Positions 1-11,538 are shown, counted from the stretch's first letter. The stretch is 64,000 bases of DNA from Nannochloropsis salina CCMP1776 (GCA_004565275.1 SDOX01000009.1:694185-758184), one strand, 5' to 3'. Notes: generated by a model not told the origin, from the letters alone. A program made the numbers and translations.

Positions 1-10
1 CGCAGGAGAG

Positions 11-2750
11 ATGGAAGCGGTCCGGGACGCATGGGAAGAGGAAAGCGAGAGAGGCGAGAGGAGGGAGGGAAAAAGCAAGCGCGCTTTCCCCAGGGGAGAC
101 GTGCGCGGGTTCTTTGTCAAGCCAGACGTGGGGAGGAAGCATGCGGGGGGGGGGGGAGGAGGAGGAGGGAGGGAGGGGGAAAAGAGGGCATGGTCCACCG
201 CTGCAACCACGCAGTCTGGAAGGGGCGTCTTCAAGGGCCAGACCGAGTTCTGGAAAAAAGCACGAAGAGGTTGGCAAGGAGGGTGGGACCGCAACCAGGG
301 CGGTCGTGGTGATCGATGTGGACGGAGAAGACGGCAGGAAAGACCCAGAAGAGGAAGGGGAGAAATCGACGGGAAGGAGCCGCTGCGGCGTGGTGTATGT
401 GGAGACTGCCTTGGGGTCCGAAGGGAGGGTTGGGGACGGTGGCCACAGTCCTCGCCCGGAGCCGAGGAGGGCGCACATGGTAGACTTGGAGCCGCTCGCC
501 TGCCCCTCTGCCGCTTCCTCCTCCCCTTTGGCTTTCCCCGCTTCCGCCTCCTCGTCCTCTCCGGACCCTGCCTCCACTTCCCTCCCCTGTGGCTCCCTAC
601 AACCCTCCATCTCCACCCACACTGACCCGCCCGTAGCGTCGTCCACCAGGCTCGCTTCTCGTCCCCCCCGGGGCCCTCCCTCCCGTCAAGACCTGGTCTG
701 GAGTTGCCAAGCCTGCACGTTTTTGAACCGATTCCCCCCGCACCCCTTTCCTGCCTCCCTCCCTCGATCTCCCGCTTCTCTTTATCTCCTGAGGGCCTCT
801 GGAGGCGTCGCTTGTGGATCTGAGAAGGGCCATTCTTCGCTGCTTTGTCGCATGTGTGCCACACCCGCCCCGACGGCCCTGGCCGAGACATTGGGCCGAG
901 AAGACGCGATGTCAAAGGAAAAGAAGGACGAAGTCGAGTCCGTTGGTGGAATCGCGCGACATGATGGGGAGGGAAGGCAGCAAGAGGCAGAGGAGGAGGA
1001 GGAGGATGGGGTATTGGTGGTTGGACAAGAGGAGGGTCGGATCCGGGGCATGTCGCGAGGGCAGGGCACTCGACAGCCGACGCAGCGCCCCCCCCTGCAG
1101 GAAGAGGGGGGATGGAATAGAGGCAGGAGGGCCGGTGTGTCGGGGAGCCGGGAGGAGAAGAAAGGGGAAGGGCGAAAGAGGGAGGCGCCCACCGGCTTCG
1201 GCGAAAGGGCACCTAGAGCCAGCGTCCGGTTCCCCAGGTCGAGGGGGGGATTCAGGGAAGATGGGAGCGGAGAGAGCGCGTGGGAACGATTGAAAGTCAG
1301 GGTAGGGATTACAGACGATAGACGGGGAGGAGAAGAAGGGGAGGCGGAGGGAGGAAGAAGGGGCATAGGCATGTCTTTCGCGGTGTCTGCAAACACAGAG
1401 CGGGTCCGGGTGGCCTATGGACCAGCTGGAGGGGGAGAGGGAAGGCGGGGGGCTGGAACCGTGAATTTCAGCATGGAAGAATTTTATGCGTTGGTGGATG
1501 GACAGAGACTTGAACTCGTGAACACGCCATTTGAGGGGCTCGGGCCCCTCCTTGAGCTCGACGGGAGCGAGGCCGCGGCGGCCACCTCGCCTTTCTCCCT
1601 GTGCCTGCAGGTGCTGCTGGGGTGCGAAGCCTTCGTGCAGCAGTGGGCGGACTTGAGGGGGTGGGAAAGGAAGCTGCTCGCAGAGGCGGAGCAATTGCAG
1701 CTGCCTTTGGCGCAATCACTTCGGAAAGAGATTGGGAAGATATGGTGCAAAGGGGAAGGAGCCGTGGAGGGCGGGACGGAGGGTCAAGGAGGCGAGAGGG
1801 GGGAGGAGAGGAAAAAGCCATGTTTCGAGCGGTACGTCAAGTATCCAGCGCTGGGAAATGGCCCCTCAAGGACCAAGGTTATTCCACCTTATGTTCCGCA
1901 TGCCTTCGCACCACGAGCCAACGTCCCCACCCATGCAAGCTGGGCCCCTGCACCCACTGAAAAATGCCCAGTCCCCACCAACGCCGAGACCAGCACCTGT
2001 AACAGTGCCAGCAGTGGGATGGAGACGGATAGTGTGAGGACAGCGGGGAACAATGGCATGGAGGGAATCCACATATCCCCGCATGGCGCGATTTCACCCC
2101 CAGGCTCGACCCCTGCGTCTTCGATCCCTTTGCTGTGCAGCTTCTGCAAACGCTCCATCTCGGATCCCTCCCTCCTTCGTGACCACACCCTCCGCCTTTC
2201 CATGGCACATCACAGCCAGAGCTTTACCTCCATCACCACCGCTGGGGGCCGCGACCGAGTGGACCGGATCGGTAGCGGCCCTCGGCAGCCCTACTGCTCC
2301 TATGCGTGCGGACAAGAAATTCTTCTGCGAGCCGGCTCCTCTTCGCTCATACGACGGCAACTTTTTGCTTTGGAACGAGGGGTCTGTCAACTCTGTGGCT
2401 GCGACTGCCACGCGTTGTTCCAGCAAGTAAAAAGCTTGCCCCCCCCTGAGCGTGTGCAGCTTTTCATGCGTCTCGAACACGCTTTCACATGTCTGGACAA
2501 GGCGGCCATTACGGATCCTCGCGAGGGACACTTTTGGCAGGTCGATCACGTCTTACCCGTCGTGGAAGGGGGAGGAGCCTGCGGGTTGGAGAATCTACGT
2601 ACCTTGTGCACCCCCTGCCATGCCCGAGAAACCACGCGTTTACGGATGCGATTGAGAGAGGGGAGGAACCAGGAGGCGGCCAAAGGCACCCGAGACATCC
2701 GGTGTTTTGCGCGGAACGCGGAAGGAAAGAAAGCATGTGGGAGGCTTTGA
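11..2750 (+). CDS. ZRANB3: ZRANB3-like annealing helicase/nuclease, C-terminal half (5' partial)
   Basis: This looks like the C-terminal half of a ZRANB3-type fork-remodelling protein; the SNF2 helicase half would lie left of the window. In the main frame (from 114) a RanBP2/NZF zinc finger has CxxC pairs at residues 198/201 and 245/248, with an unusually long loop between them. A region from about 420 to 545 matches the ZRANB3 substrate-recognition domain. A C-terminal HNH nuclease has CQLC at 758-761, the motif GHFWQVDH ending in Asp811-His812, and a later CTPCH. The HNH order and the block before it (PYCSYACGQE) follow human ZRANB3 closely. A PIP-box-like segment (GDVRGFFV, nt 95-118) is in another frame, upstream of a run of 12 G at 145-156, so a frameshift or missed intron is likely. 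Family assignment is firm; start and joins are not. Confidence 0.82.
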
Positions 2751-3265
2751 GCGTTGTTGCTGAAAGTGTGCGCAAAAAGGTAGCTGGGAACATTAGAAGC
2801 GAAGAACGAGAAAGTAGTAGGCTGGGCGTGTATGATAACTTGTGGCAACCAGGCCCTGTAAAAGTACCCTGTGACTCAACCCCCCCGCTGTCAAACGGGC
2901 TCTCCTTATCGTTCGACAGTCGTTATGTTGGGCTTACATACGCAGTGCTTTCGCTTACTTCGCTATTCTATGCAACGTCAGACAACGGTCACTCTCTTTG
3001 GCTCTTATTCCTGGGGGAATACTTCTCCTTGAGCCTTGACTTACTGGTCTCTCACCCCCCTAATCACCATCTGAAAATATCTGTCACTGGGTGGTATGCA
3101 GCGCCTCTCCTTTCCGCACCGCTCGAAAACATCACGCCTGTCACCGCGAGTCACGCAGTGTCTCTCTTTTCCCTCTTCCATCTCTCCAGCCCGCCCCAAA
3201 ACTACACAGCATTCACATTACTCACACAGTCACACACGCTCCCTTCTCCTTCCCTCGACTTTCCT
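2751..3265. other. Intergenic, convergent 3' ends
   Basis: The ZRANB3-like gene and the DUF1995 gene end towards each other here. The stretch must hold both 3' untranslated regions. I see no further gene. Confidence 0.6.
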
Positions 3266-4543
3266 CTAATAGTCGTGCCTGGAAGAAGGAACGGCGTTGA
3301 CTTCTTGAAACGGGTTTTCCCCCACCCGAGACCGTCCCCCCCGCGGCCCTGCCGTCTTTTGAATGTAAAAACAGGAATCGAAATACCTACTTTCCACCTC
3401 CAACCGATACGGCTCTTCAAACCTGGACTCCAAGTACGCCCACCCTGACCCCGGCAGCCGGGCGTCGTGGGCAAAGACTCCCCAGGGTCCCCGTTCCCAT
3501 CCCGCCTCTCCCCCTCTTCTGACGATGGAGTACGACAGGTAGGGGTTGTATTTGTAACGGTAGGCCGCGGCCTGGAAACAGGGGACAAAGTCCGACATGA
3601 TCATGGGCCGAACGTGCTCCCCCATGCCTCCTTGCGGGAGGTGCGAGTAGGCGGTCAGGGCTGGATTCACGAGCACTACAGGGGCCCCCCGCAATGTCGC
3701 AATGGCAGTGAGTCGCTGGAACTCGGACACCTCCGCCAAACTCCCCGCCGCATTTTGCGGGACGAAAAAGACGACCATTTCAGGCTTGCTCCCAATGTCA
3801 ATGCGCTTTGTTTTGGGAAAGCTTTTGGCGCTGCCGCCGAGGGGAAAGGAAGGGGCCCGGCGCTTCTTACCCTCAAATTCAGCGTATTCCTCGCTCTCTT
3901 GTCTTGGCCTCGACAAATACTCTATCTGCAGCTCATCCAACGCACCTCCTTGCCTCAAGCGTTTTTCTACAAAGCTGGCTTCTTCCCTCCGCCCAAACAC
4001 AGCCACGACACGGTGGTACCCATGATTCCGTAAGTTCAGCAGCACCTTCTCGTATAAAGGCAAATAGCGATGACTGACCGCACAGGACCACTCCTCGGAC
4101 AAGTCATGTATGTCATCCAGTTGAAGGTCGACGCGGAGTCGGGGGGCTGATGTGATGAGGCTGGGGCCCGGTGTTATGGGAGAGGGACTTGCGGGTGGCC
4201 GGGACAATGAGGTTGAGACCGAGGCCGCGGCTTCCGCTTCTAGCTGACGATGCCGTGCGTCCTCCTCTATCATCCTTGCCACATTGGCAGCAATGTCGTC
4301 GGCCAGGCCCGAGGGTGTATCGGGAAAAGTAGGGAAAGTTCGCAGGGGGCGGCGGGGGAGTGCTCGGGTCGTGTACGGCAAGTACGCTTCCCCCTGAGAT
4401 CCTTGGGGGTAAAACGAGGACGCAGGGCCAGCGTACCCAAATCCAGTTGCGTGAGTACATGACCCCAATCCCAATGCAACTCCTTGTAAGATGGTCAGGT
4501 CCAGCACGATCAGCGCGAATCCAAATTTAGTGCGCCCGCCCAT
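3266..4543 (-). CDS. DUF1995 family protein, probably plastid targeted
   Basis: The C-terminal two thirds fit the DUF1995 family, which is mostly plastid proteins of unknown function. Diagnostic blocks in order are VVAVFGRREEA, PEMVVFFVPQNA, GAPVVLVNPALT, a run around HVRPMIMSDFVPCF, and WGVFAHDARLPGSGW. I chose the ATG at 4543 because it puts a hydrophobic stretch (FALIVLDLTILQGVALGLG) at the N-terminus, followed by THATGFGYAG, which reads as a signal peptide plus a heterokont transit motif. The frame is open 16 codons further up to 4591. A proline/serine-rich segment precedes the domain. No introns are needed. It is divergent from the TatD gene. Molecular activity is unknown; plastid location is inference. 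Confidence 0.72.
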   Translation of the reverse strand: MGGRTKFGFALIVLDLTILQGVALGLGSCTHATGFGYAGPASSFYPQGSQGEAYLPYTTRALPRRPLRTFPTFPDTPSGLADDIAANVARMIEEDARHRQLEAEAAASVSTSLSRPPASPSPITPGPSLITSAPRLRVDLQLDDIHDLSEEWSCAVSHRYLPLYEKVLLNLRNHGYHRVVAVFGRREEASFVEKRLRQGGALDELQIEYLSRPRQESEEYAEFEGKKRRAPSFPLGGSAKSFPKTKRIDIGSKPEMVVFFVPQNAAGSLAEVSEFQRLTAIATLRGAPVVLVNPALTAYSHLPQGGMGEHVRPMIMSDFVPCFQAAAYRYKYNPYLSYSIVRRGGEAGWERGPWGVFAHDARLPGSGWAYLESRFEEPYRLEVESRYFDSCFYIQKTAGPRGGRSRVGENPFQEVNAVPSSRHDY

Positions 4544-4591
4544 GGGTGGCTCCTGGCCGGTGGTAGATCTTTGTGTTGAGGATGTGCCCAT

Positions 4592-5251
4592 AGAGCAGCT
4601 TCGATACTTTGAGGGTTGAGAACCCTCAAAAGCCAGTCGATACGCGGGTTCCTAGTCTATATCTACGCGTGTTTCTAATCTGTGTCTGGGCATATGTACA
4701 GATCTATGGTAAGTTGCATGTTAGATCCAGAAGTACTCCAGAGTAGTCTCTAGCGGTTTCTTCCGCAGTATCATCATAGCCTCTACCTTTGTGCATCCAT
4801 AAATACCGCCACTGACAGACACAAGCGCCTCACAGGAAATCAAACATGCGAATAATAAATGCAGCGTGGGATGTGCAGGCTTTCTATGCTGCCCTTGTTG
4901 CCCATAAAATACATTTTGACAATACTTATGCGAGTGTAGCAGCCTTGTTAAGAAGGGCACCAGCTTACTGAGGAACTCGCTTTTTTTATGTCGTCGAGAC
5001 AAGCGATTTGTGTATTTCACAGGTAATTGGACAACCACTAAAAACCATCCTTCCCTACTTTTTATAATTTCACGGACGTAAGCTTGGCTGATTTCTGCCT
5101 TCAAAGTTGGTGATCATAGATCTTGCTTTATACGATCCATTCTCGGCCGTGCGAGCGGTCTCGGACACATAATGCCAAGCTATTGAGTCATACGCACCAC
5201 TACCGCCCGCAGTGTCCCGAAACCCATTATGGTAGTACTACTGGCGCGGTT
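4592..5251. promoter_or_regulatory. Shared upstream region of DUF1995 and TatD genes
   Basis: About 660 bases separate two divergent genes, so both promoters should lie here. A perfect 10-bp inverted repeat with a 3-base loop lies at 4608-4630. The middle (about 4680-5100) is AT-rich. No other gene was recognised. Confidence 0.5.
4608..4630. repeat. Perfect 10-bp inverted repeat
   Basis: TTTGAGGGTT, then GAG, then AACCCTCAAA. It lies about 65 bases upstream of the chosen DUF1995 start. It may be a protein-binding palindrome or a transcript hairpin; neither is shown. Confidence 0.8.
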
Positions 5252-6343
5252 ATGTTTGATGTGCACGCCCACTTAACTGCGCAAGAATTATTGCCGGATC
5301 TAGACAGATTATTGACGGAAGCGTATAGGTACGTGTATCAAGAAAAATTACCGTAGCACTTTCCCTCTCTTTCCTCTCTTCCTCCCTGGTCCATTTAAGA
5401 CTCTATCCTGTACACGAAAATGAAGGAAAGATCCGCAAATATCACAATGTAGCCATGTATGGAGCTCGTTGAACAGTGCGAAAGGCATTTTTCTCATTTA
5501 AGACCCACTTAAGCCTGGTAGCCCTGACACTCGATAACCCTTGAACACAGTGTCGGTGTCCGCGACATTGTTGTCGTCTCCGAGAATGTACGAGATGCAG
5601 CCTTGGTTCTAAACCTGCCGCCTTGTCAAAACGGCGTCCGGCTGCATAAGTCGTTAGGTCTTCATCCTGAACATGCATGTCTAAGTTCCTTGTCTACCGT
5701 GCTAAACCTCATCCGAGAGAATCACACGAAGCTGGCCTGTGTGGGAGAAATCGGATTGGACTTCTCTCCGCACATCTTGGGGCAGGATGACGCCAAGGCT
5801 GTCAAAGCATTGCAACGGGAGTGTATGAGACAACAAGTAGAGCTGGCATACGAACTTGATTTGCCCGTAAACGTGCATTCCCGGGGAGCGGGGCACCACG
5901 CTTTGTCACTGCTGCGAGAAACAGTGTCAGCATCAAGCGTTGCAGACACGCTAAAAACAACAGAGAGAGCCAGTAGTCAAGCAAGAACTAGGATGTATGA
6001 AGGTCGGGTCCGCGCCGTGATGCACGCATGGGACGGAAAGGCTAAATATGCAGCAGCGGCTGCTGCGGATTCCCAACAAAGCATTTATTTTTCGGTTCCT
6101 CCCTGTGCGTCACGCAGTCCTGTCATGATCAAGTGGATTGAACGCTTGCCATTGGAAAGTCTGTTACTGGAAACAGATTGTCCAGCTTTGGCGGCTGTGA
6201 AAGGAGAGGTCAACGTGCCTCGAAATTTGCAGCTGTCATTGCAAGTCATAGCCGCACATAAAGGAGTAGGACTGGATATTGTCCGAGAGATCACGCGGAA
6301 AAATGCAGAGGAATTGTTCGGCTTGCAAGCCGGGAAGGAATGA
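5252..6343 (+). CDS. TATDN3: TatD-family metal-dependent hydrolase (TATDN3-like)
   Basis: A TatD-type DNase/amidohydrolase of 289 residues. Coding exons are 5252-5328 and 5551-6343. The intron 5329-5550 has GT/AG ends and restores the frame as AG+T. The protein starts MFDVHAHL with the HxH metal pair at residues 5 and 7. GEIGLDFSP supplies the bridging glutamate, NVHSRGAGHH and MHAWDG the further histidines, and LLETDCPAL the conserved metal aspartate. The length and the segment LPVNVHSRGAG match animal TATDN3 better than bacterial TatD. No targeting signal is visible, so a cytosolic or nuclear location is expected. The start is the ATG directly before the HxH motif, as in the family. Confidence 0.88.
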
Positions 6344-7119
6344 AGTGAAGAAATTTGTCAATCCCTTGAAAGGAAACGTTGTGGGCGACCTGATAATATG
6401 GCAACATGGCTACAAAAAAGATACTTTGACAGCATCTAACTGTTACAGACCTTGTTAAAAAAAGGATTCTTGAAGAAGGCCGCATCAAAATAAATTAGAC
6501 CGCTGTGCATCAGGTTTTTTCAAATGTTTGGCAGGGACATGCAGACCTGCGTGTATCAAAAATCGGCCCATGTCACGACTCGATTGGATGTCTTTTTTTC
6601 CTTCAGAATCGAAAAGATGACTCGACGTCATTCTTTCCCAATGAATGCATCGTTTGACTGTTTGAGAACATTAATAATAATTATTGCCTTTGTGCGTCGT
6701 ACAATTCATCCGTTGTGCCCACATGAAGAAGGATCGTATCGCCTCGATCTTCCCGCCATTCCCCCGTGCTTCTGGTTATGTGCACACACAGCAACGCATA
6801 ACCACGAAATCAAAGCGTGCACAAATATTTTTAAATTGATAAACCTGTTATTTGGTTTGAGGCATTAATCGCCTACACAATTGTCCATCACCGCCTTCAC
6901 GACTGTGAGTCTGCAGCTTTTCCGTACGGCATGTTTTGTGTAAGTTGCCTCACCGCTACATCCAACATTCGCCGCGAACTTGCACCTCATTCGTAGGACT
7001 TCAGCAGCCAAAGGAGGGTGGAAAGGAGCATCATGCTTTTTCCTTTTTCAATCTTTGTGGGGATGGAGTCACGCCCATGCCTGTGAGAGGAAATATGAAA
7101 GACATGAAATAGCGTCCCA
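6344..7119. other. Intergenic between TatD and SFI1-like genes
   Basis: It should contain the 3' end of the TatD transcript and the promoter of the SFI1-like gene. It is AT-richer than its flanks. No supported gene was found. Confidence 0.5.
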
Positions 7120-10100
7120 ATGCAAAAAGCCGAGCCTCCTTTTGCCCGCATAGCCGATTTCCACTTTTCCCTTTCCTCTTCTGCTTCCTCCTCTCCCGAT
7201 TCATCGTACTCCTCGACCCTGTCATTGCCTGCAGCCTCCTCCCTGCTTCCTCACGTGGCGTCGCCAGGATTTCTATCCTCGCCATCGAAATTCCATGACA
7301 GTGAGAGCGCCGACGACCAAGACGTTCTGCACGAGGTGGAAGACGGCTTCGCCCGGCAAATGGACGCCCTCGAGCGCGTACACAAGCCCTCCATAGCTCC
7401 TGGATTCAGACGCACAGAGGCGCCTTTCACGGTGGCTGACGCGGTAGTGGGCGGGACAGGCCATTCCACTGGACCTCGGCAGCCCTTCCGCACTCCGCCA
7501 GCAAACGAAGCAGGGGAAGCTGTGGCAACAAGAAAGCCTGCGACAGAGTGGGAAAATAGAAAAGACTTGGAGGGAGGACATGGCGCGCAAGGTACTGCGG
7601 GATCAAATGTGCAGGTCCCACCAATTTCTGATGACTCGGACGACAGCGCCCCGGGCGGCCATGCCTCCCGCAGTAGCCCATTCCAAGGTAAACGCCGCAC
7701 TCTCCACTCCCTCCGGCTACACACCTGCCGAGCCTTGACGCGGCATCGCCGGTTTATGTGCTTGGACGGCTTTGCGCAGTCCACGGCGATGCGGCGCACG
7801 CTCCGTTGCTGGCGGGGGCGGGGCTTGCAAGCCTGGTACGAAAAGACGGCAATTGCCTGGGCCGACGCGCGAAGGCAACAGCGTGCGCTCCGTTGGTGGT
7901 GGGAAACGGTCAAGCACGGGGAGAAGGGGCAGCGGGAGGCGGAGGCATTGGCGGGGACGCGGCATGCTCTTTCTGTGATGTCCAGGTGTTGGAAACGGTG
8001 GAAGACGAGGCACAGGCAACAACGACAACACGAAGCAGCGGAGCAGGCAAGGGCGAAGGAAGAGGGCCGGACAGCGGACGTGGAAGCATGGAGGCGTCGG
8101 CGACAATTCCGGCGAGGGCTTGCGTGTCTTCAGGAGGGGGCCCAGCGTTATCGCAAGATGCTTCAAGGCCAGGCCTGGGGACGGGACAGACAGGTGCTGC
8201 ACGGATGGATGGCGCTCCTGCGCGCGGGCGCAGCCTGGCGGCAGTGGCGAGCGACGGAGGTTTACCTGGGGAAGGTGGGGATGATGGCGTGGTGTGTGGG
8301 GAGGGCCACGCGGGCCGTAAGACAATGGCGGACATGGGCCGAGGAGCACCGGGGGGCCCGCGAGAGGGTGGAAGCTGGAGACACCGGGTGGCAGAAGCGG
8401 CAGTTGGAGCATTCTTTGGCTGCCTGGCGCGCATGGACGCAGTCGAAGGGGTGCCAGGGCCGGAAAAGGCGGGAAAGTAACGCATGGTGGTACCTATGGC
8501 AGATACGTCGGGAATTCCATCGATGGCGAGGGCGAACGGGAGGAAGCCGTCAAGGGAGGCGGGCGACGGAATGGAGGCTCTCGCGCGGGTGGCGGGTCTT
8601 GAGAAAGTGGACGGCAGGACGGCAAGAAGCGAAAAGGGTGCGGTTGGAGTGGGAGGAGGCATGCTGGCGGCGGAAGGCTTGCCAGGCGCTGCGGGTGTGG
8701 GAAGGGCTGGTGAGGAGGAAGAAAGAGGAGAGAGACCGGGGTAGGCGCTCGCTGGCATGGAAATGCAGCCGAGGCCAAGACCGATGCCTGCAACGATGGG
8801 CGCGACGGACAATGATAGACATGTCGCAAAGGGCAAAGGTGGAGCGTGGCCAGCAAGCCTACGGGAAGCGAGGGGAGGAAAAGGGATGGGAAGCTTGGTC
8901 TGGGGAAACTCAGAGCTTGAAAGCCTTCCACGAGCAAGAGGAGCGGGCTGGTCGCCTGCGGGCTCACCGACAACTCTCACGTGCGCTGCAAAAATGGACC
9001 TGTGGTGCCTGGGAGCGTGGAGAGCAACGACGCTGGGCGTGGGAAAGAGGAAGGGAGGCGATGTGGCAGTGGAAAGAAAGGCGGGAAGCTGGGGCGTGGC
9101 GAGCCTGGAAAATATGGGCCGCCCGGCACCGACTCGAGCGAGCAAGACGGGTACAGCAGCAGGCGGAGGCGCGACAGGCCAAGCTTGTGGAGGCTGCTAC
9201 GTCGTGGTGGAGGGGGGCCTCCACTGGGGCTGAGGTGTGCACTTGGAGAACGTGCGCTGTGGGCAACAAAGGGCCAAAAGGACGACGACTTTTACCCCCA
9301 CCCCGACCGTGGACGGGAGAAGATATTCAAACAAGCCATCGCGGGATCAGGTTGGCAGGCGGGACGAGCTGGGGAGGGAGTGTTGACAATCGTCTCCGGA
9401 ACCCGCGCCTCAATACAGTGAGTTGGCAAGGCCCGATCCACGATCGCATCGAACGAGACGGCCGGTCCTCGTTGGCTTCCTCTCTCCCCATCCCCCCCTT
9501 CTTGTCGAGCTCTAGCTCGGCCCATTCCACGCGCATAGGGCCTCGTTTTCAGCCTCGGCGTCCTTTAGAGCTGATGCTGGAGTCCTATGGTGTGCGTGTT
9601 CCGCCCTGGATCGCAGAGGAGTTGCGTACGCGGGAAGCGTCGGCAGTTGAAGAGGAAATTTCACAGACTTCCCACAGAAGAGCGAGGAAACCGAGGAAAG
9701 ACCAGCTTTCGGCGTGCTCTTTTGTTCCTTCTGGTGGGAGGACAAGGAGCGTGGAGGACCGGCGCGGTGATCCGCCGGGCAAATCGATTACAACCCCCGC
9801 CCCACCCTTCTGCCCCCGCACGGACACTTTGGCGCCTACAGCCCCTCGTGATGTGTCCTCGACAGTCGGATGCTCACCCTCGTTTCCTGGAGTGGACGCT
9901 GTAGGCATCGACGCGCTGGGCGAGAATGGTCCCGACCTGGGTGCCGGTGCACTCGTGGCGAGCGCAGCAAAGTCCGGCATCGCCCTGCCTATGAAAGGGA
10001 TGGAGAATGATGGAAGAAGAGGAGAGAGGGGAGAGCAGATGGAAGGACTGGAAATGGATGCGGTCTCGACTATCGTGTGGGAAAATGAAGGGGGAGAGGA

Positions 10101-10683
10101 TCGGGAACGGGACACTCTGGATGTGCAGGCCGGAGGGGGTGGCGACGGGGACACGGAGGAGCATGTGGGCGCATGTGAAAATGCCGAGGACATAGAGGGG
10201 GACGAATTGGACATCTTGGAGGCCCGTCTGAGAGATTGGATGATGGAGCGTGAGCGATTCGAGCATGCGCGCAAGGAATTCGAGTCCCGAAAGCAAGACA
10301 AACTCAAGCAGGAATGCCGGCAACAAGAGCCTCCTTCCTCCGACTCCTCACTCTCCGCGGCCTCGCTCGACGCGTCCTCCTCCCATCCTATGGTACACCT
10401 CGACGTTCATACCTCTAACAGTCTCGAGGGCTCAGAAGTCCACAACACGGAGGGCCACAACTCTAGTGACAGGACCCAAAGAAGGAATCGGCGCCGAGAG
10501 GAACGGATGGAGGAGTTGCGCGACGTGATGCGAGAGTATGTAATGTGGCAGCAAAAGACAATGCCTTTGATCAAAGCTGTCTATGAGAGAGTCCGTCGCA
10601 AGAAATTGCAACTTTCGGAAGGAAAGGAGACGACGATTGGAATGGTGAGTGGGGAAAGAGGCTTCGTGCAAGAGAAAACGTGA
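7120..10683 (+). CDS. SFI1-like centrin-binding repeat protein
   Basis: A 1187-residue protein without introns. From about residue 195 to 715 it is a long array of Trp/Arg-rich helices spaced 25-35 residues apart. Examples are ALRWWWETV, CWKRWKTRH, SRGWRVLRKWTAGRQ and LQRWARRTM. That is the SFI1 repeat pattern, in which each helix binds one centrin in yeast and animal centrosomal proteins. The N-terminal 190 residues are Ser-rich. The C-terminal part is acidic and ends in charged, helix-forming segments near residues 1025-1070 and 1120-1150. The likely role is a centrosome or basal-body scaffold. Repeat architecture is clear; orthology to SFI1 itself is inference, because such repeats also occur in other centrin-binding proteins. 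Confidence 0.72.
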   Translation: MQKAEPPFARIADFHFSLSSSASSSPDSSYSSTLSLPAASSLLPHVASPGFLSSPSKFHDSESADDQDVLHEVEDGFARQMDALERVHKPSIAPGFRRTEAPFTVADAVVGGTGHSTGPRQPFRTPPANEAGEAVATRKPATEWENRKDLEGGHGAQGTAGSNVQVPPISDDSDDSAPGGHASRSSPFQGKRRTLHSLRLHTCRALTRHRRFMCLDGFAQSTAMRRTLRCWRGRGLQAWYEKTAIAWADARRQQRALRWWWETVKHGEKGQREAEALAGTRHALSVMSRCWKRWKTRHRQQRQHEAAEQARAKEEGRTADVEAWRRRRQFRRGLACLQEGAQRYRKMLQGQAWGRDRQVLHGWMALLRAGAAWRQWRATEVYLGKVGMMAWCVGRATRAVRQWRTWAEEHRGARERVEAGDTGWQKRQLEHSLAAWRAWTQSKGCQGRKRRESNAWWYLWQIRREFHRWRGRTGGSRQGRRATEWRLSRGWRVLRKWTAGRQEAKRVRLEWEEACWRRKACQALRVWEGLVRRKKEERDRGRRSLAWKCSRGQDRCLQRWARRTMIDMSQRAKVERGQQAYGKRGEEKGWEAWSGETQSLKAFHEQEERAGRLRAHRQLSRALQKWTCGAWERGEQRRWAWERGREAMWQWKERREAGAWRAWKIWAARHRLERARRVQQQAEARQAKLVEAATSWWRGASTGAEVCTWRTCAVGNKGPKGRRLLPPPRPWTGEDIQTSHRGIRLAGGTSWGGSVDNRLRNPRLNTVSWQGPIHDRIERDGRSSLASSLPIPPFLSSSSSAHSTRIGPRFQPRRPLELMLESYGVRVPPWIAEELRTREASAVEEEISQTSHRRARKPRKDQLSACSFVPSGGRTRSVEDRRGDPPGKSITTPAPPFCPRTDTLAPTAPRDVSSTVGCSPSFPGVDAVGIDALGENGPDLGAGALVASAAKSGIALPMKGMENDGRRGERGEQMEGLEMDAVSTIVWENEGGEDRERDTLDVQAGGGGDGDTEEHVGACENAEDIEGDELDILEARLRDWMMERERFEHARKEFESRKQDKLKQECRQQEPPSSDSSLSAASLDASSSHPMVHLDVHTSNSLEGSEVHNTEGHNSSDRTQRRNRRREERMEELRDVMREYVMWQQKTMPLIKAVYERVRRKKLQLSEGKETTIGMVSGERGFVQEKT

Positions 10684-11538
10684 TGCGTACAGTCATGAAT
10701 CATAAACAAGGTTGTAATTGTGGTGTACATAGAGACTGGTATGCAAAAGTCCAAGGGACACGCTGCTCCGGAATGTAGTCACGTGATGAAGTGTTAAATG
10801 TCAAGGCAGCGTTTATGACTTACTACTTCAGCGTTCACTTAATAAAAGTGATAAAAAAAGTACCGTTTTCATCATTAAATTTTCTTAATATTACTACCAT
10901 TGTTTCTTGCATGGACTATCATGCCCTGACTATTTGATTTCTTCCTGTCAAATTGACAGAGTCTGTAATGCACGTATTTTCTTATCGTTTGACTATCGGA
11001 TCTCTTTTAAAGAATTAACATCATGTCCATCTGCAGTATATTGCCGGTGAGTGGTTGATGGATTAAAATTTCCAATTGAGAATCTTCACGCACACAAGTG
11101 GCCGTCTTTCAAGCAACTGGTAGACACTATACTGTATAAATCGTGAGACTTTACCTGCGCTTACCGAAGGCAATTGACTACGCCGCCGATCTTTACTATG
11201 ACGTCACTGTTCAACTTCAACGGCCGAGCGCAGGCGGCTTAATAACAGACTGGACGGTACGAGCATCGTTCTTTTCAAAGCGTATACTGACCTGATGATC
11301 ACTGAAACTTTTTAGCGTTACAATTTCAATTAGATCGTAATTTCCTGCGATTCAAGATTGAAAATCGCTTTTGTAATGATAATTCTGCCCATTATAGAAG
11401 AGGCAAATTGTATCTCAAATTCGAGCTGTTGTTAACATTACCACCCATCCGCATACATACAAACCGGGAGATCTCAGCGCAAACAGGCGTTATGCTGCAT
11501 TGAGGTAATTAAATTAGTCATAGTTACGAGTTACACGC
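10684..11538. other. AT-rich intergenic region
   Basis: It separates two genes on the same strand. AATAAA at 10841-10846, about 160 bases past the SFI1-like stop, could serve polyadenylation. The rest should hold the promoter of the next gene. No ORF of note. Confidence 0.5.

Noticed and set aside
912-1715. 267-codon minus-strand ORF
   Set aside because: Antisense of the ZRANB3-like linker, low complexity, no motif.
7910-9145. 411-codon minus-strand ORF
   Set aside because: Antisense of the SFI1 repeats; Pro/Ala/Ser-rich as expected from Trp/Arg codons read backwards.
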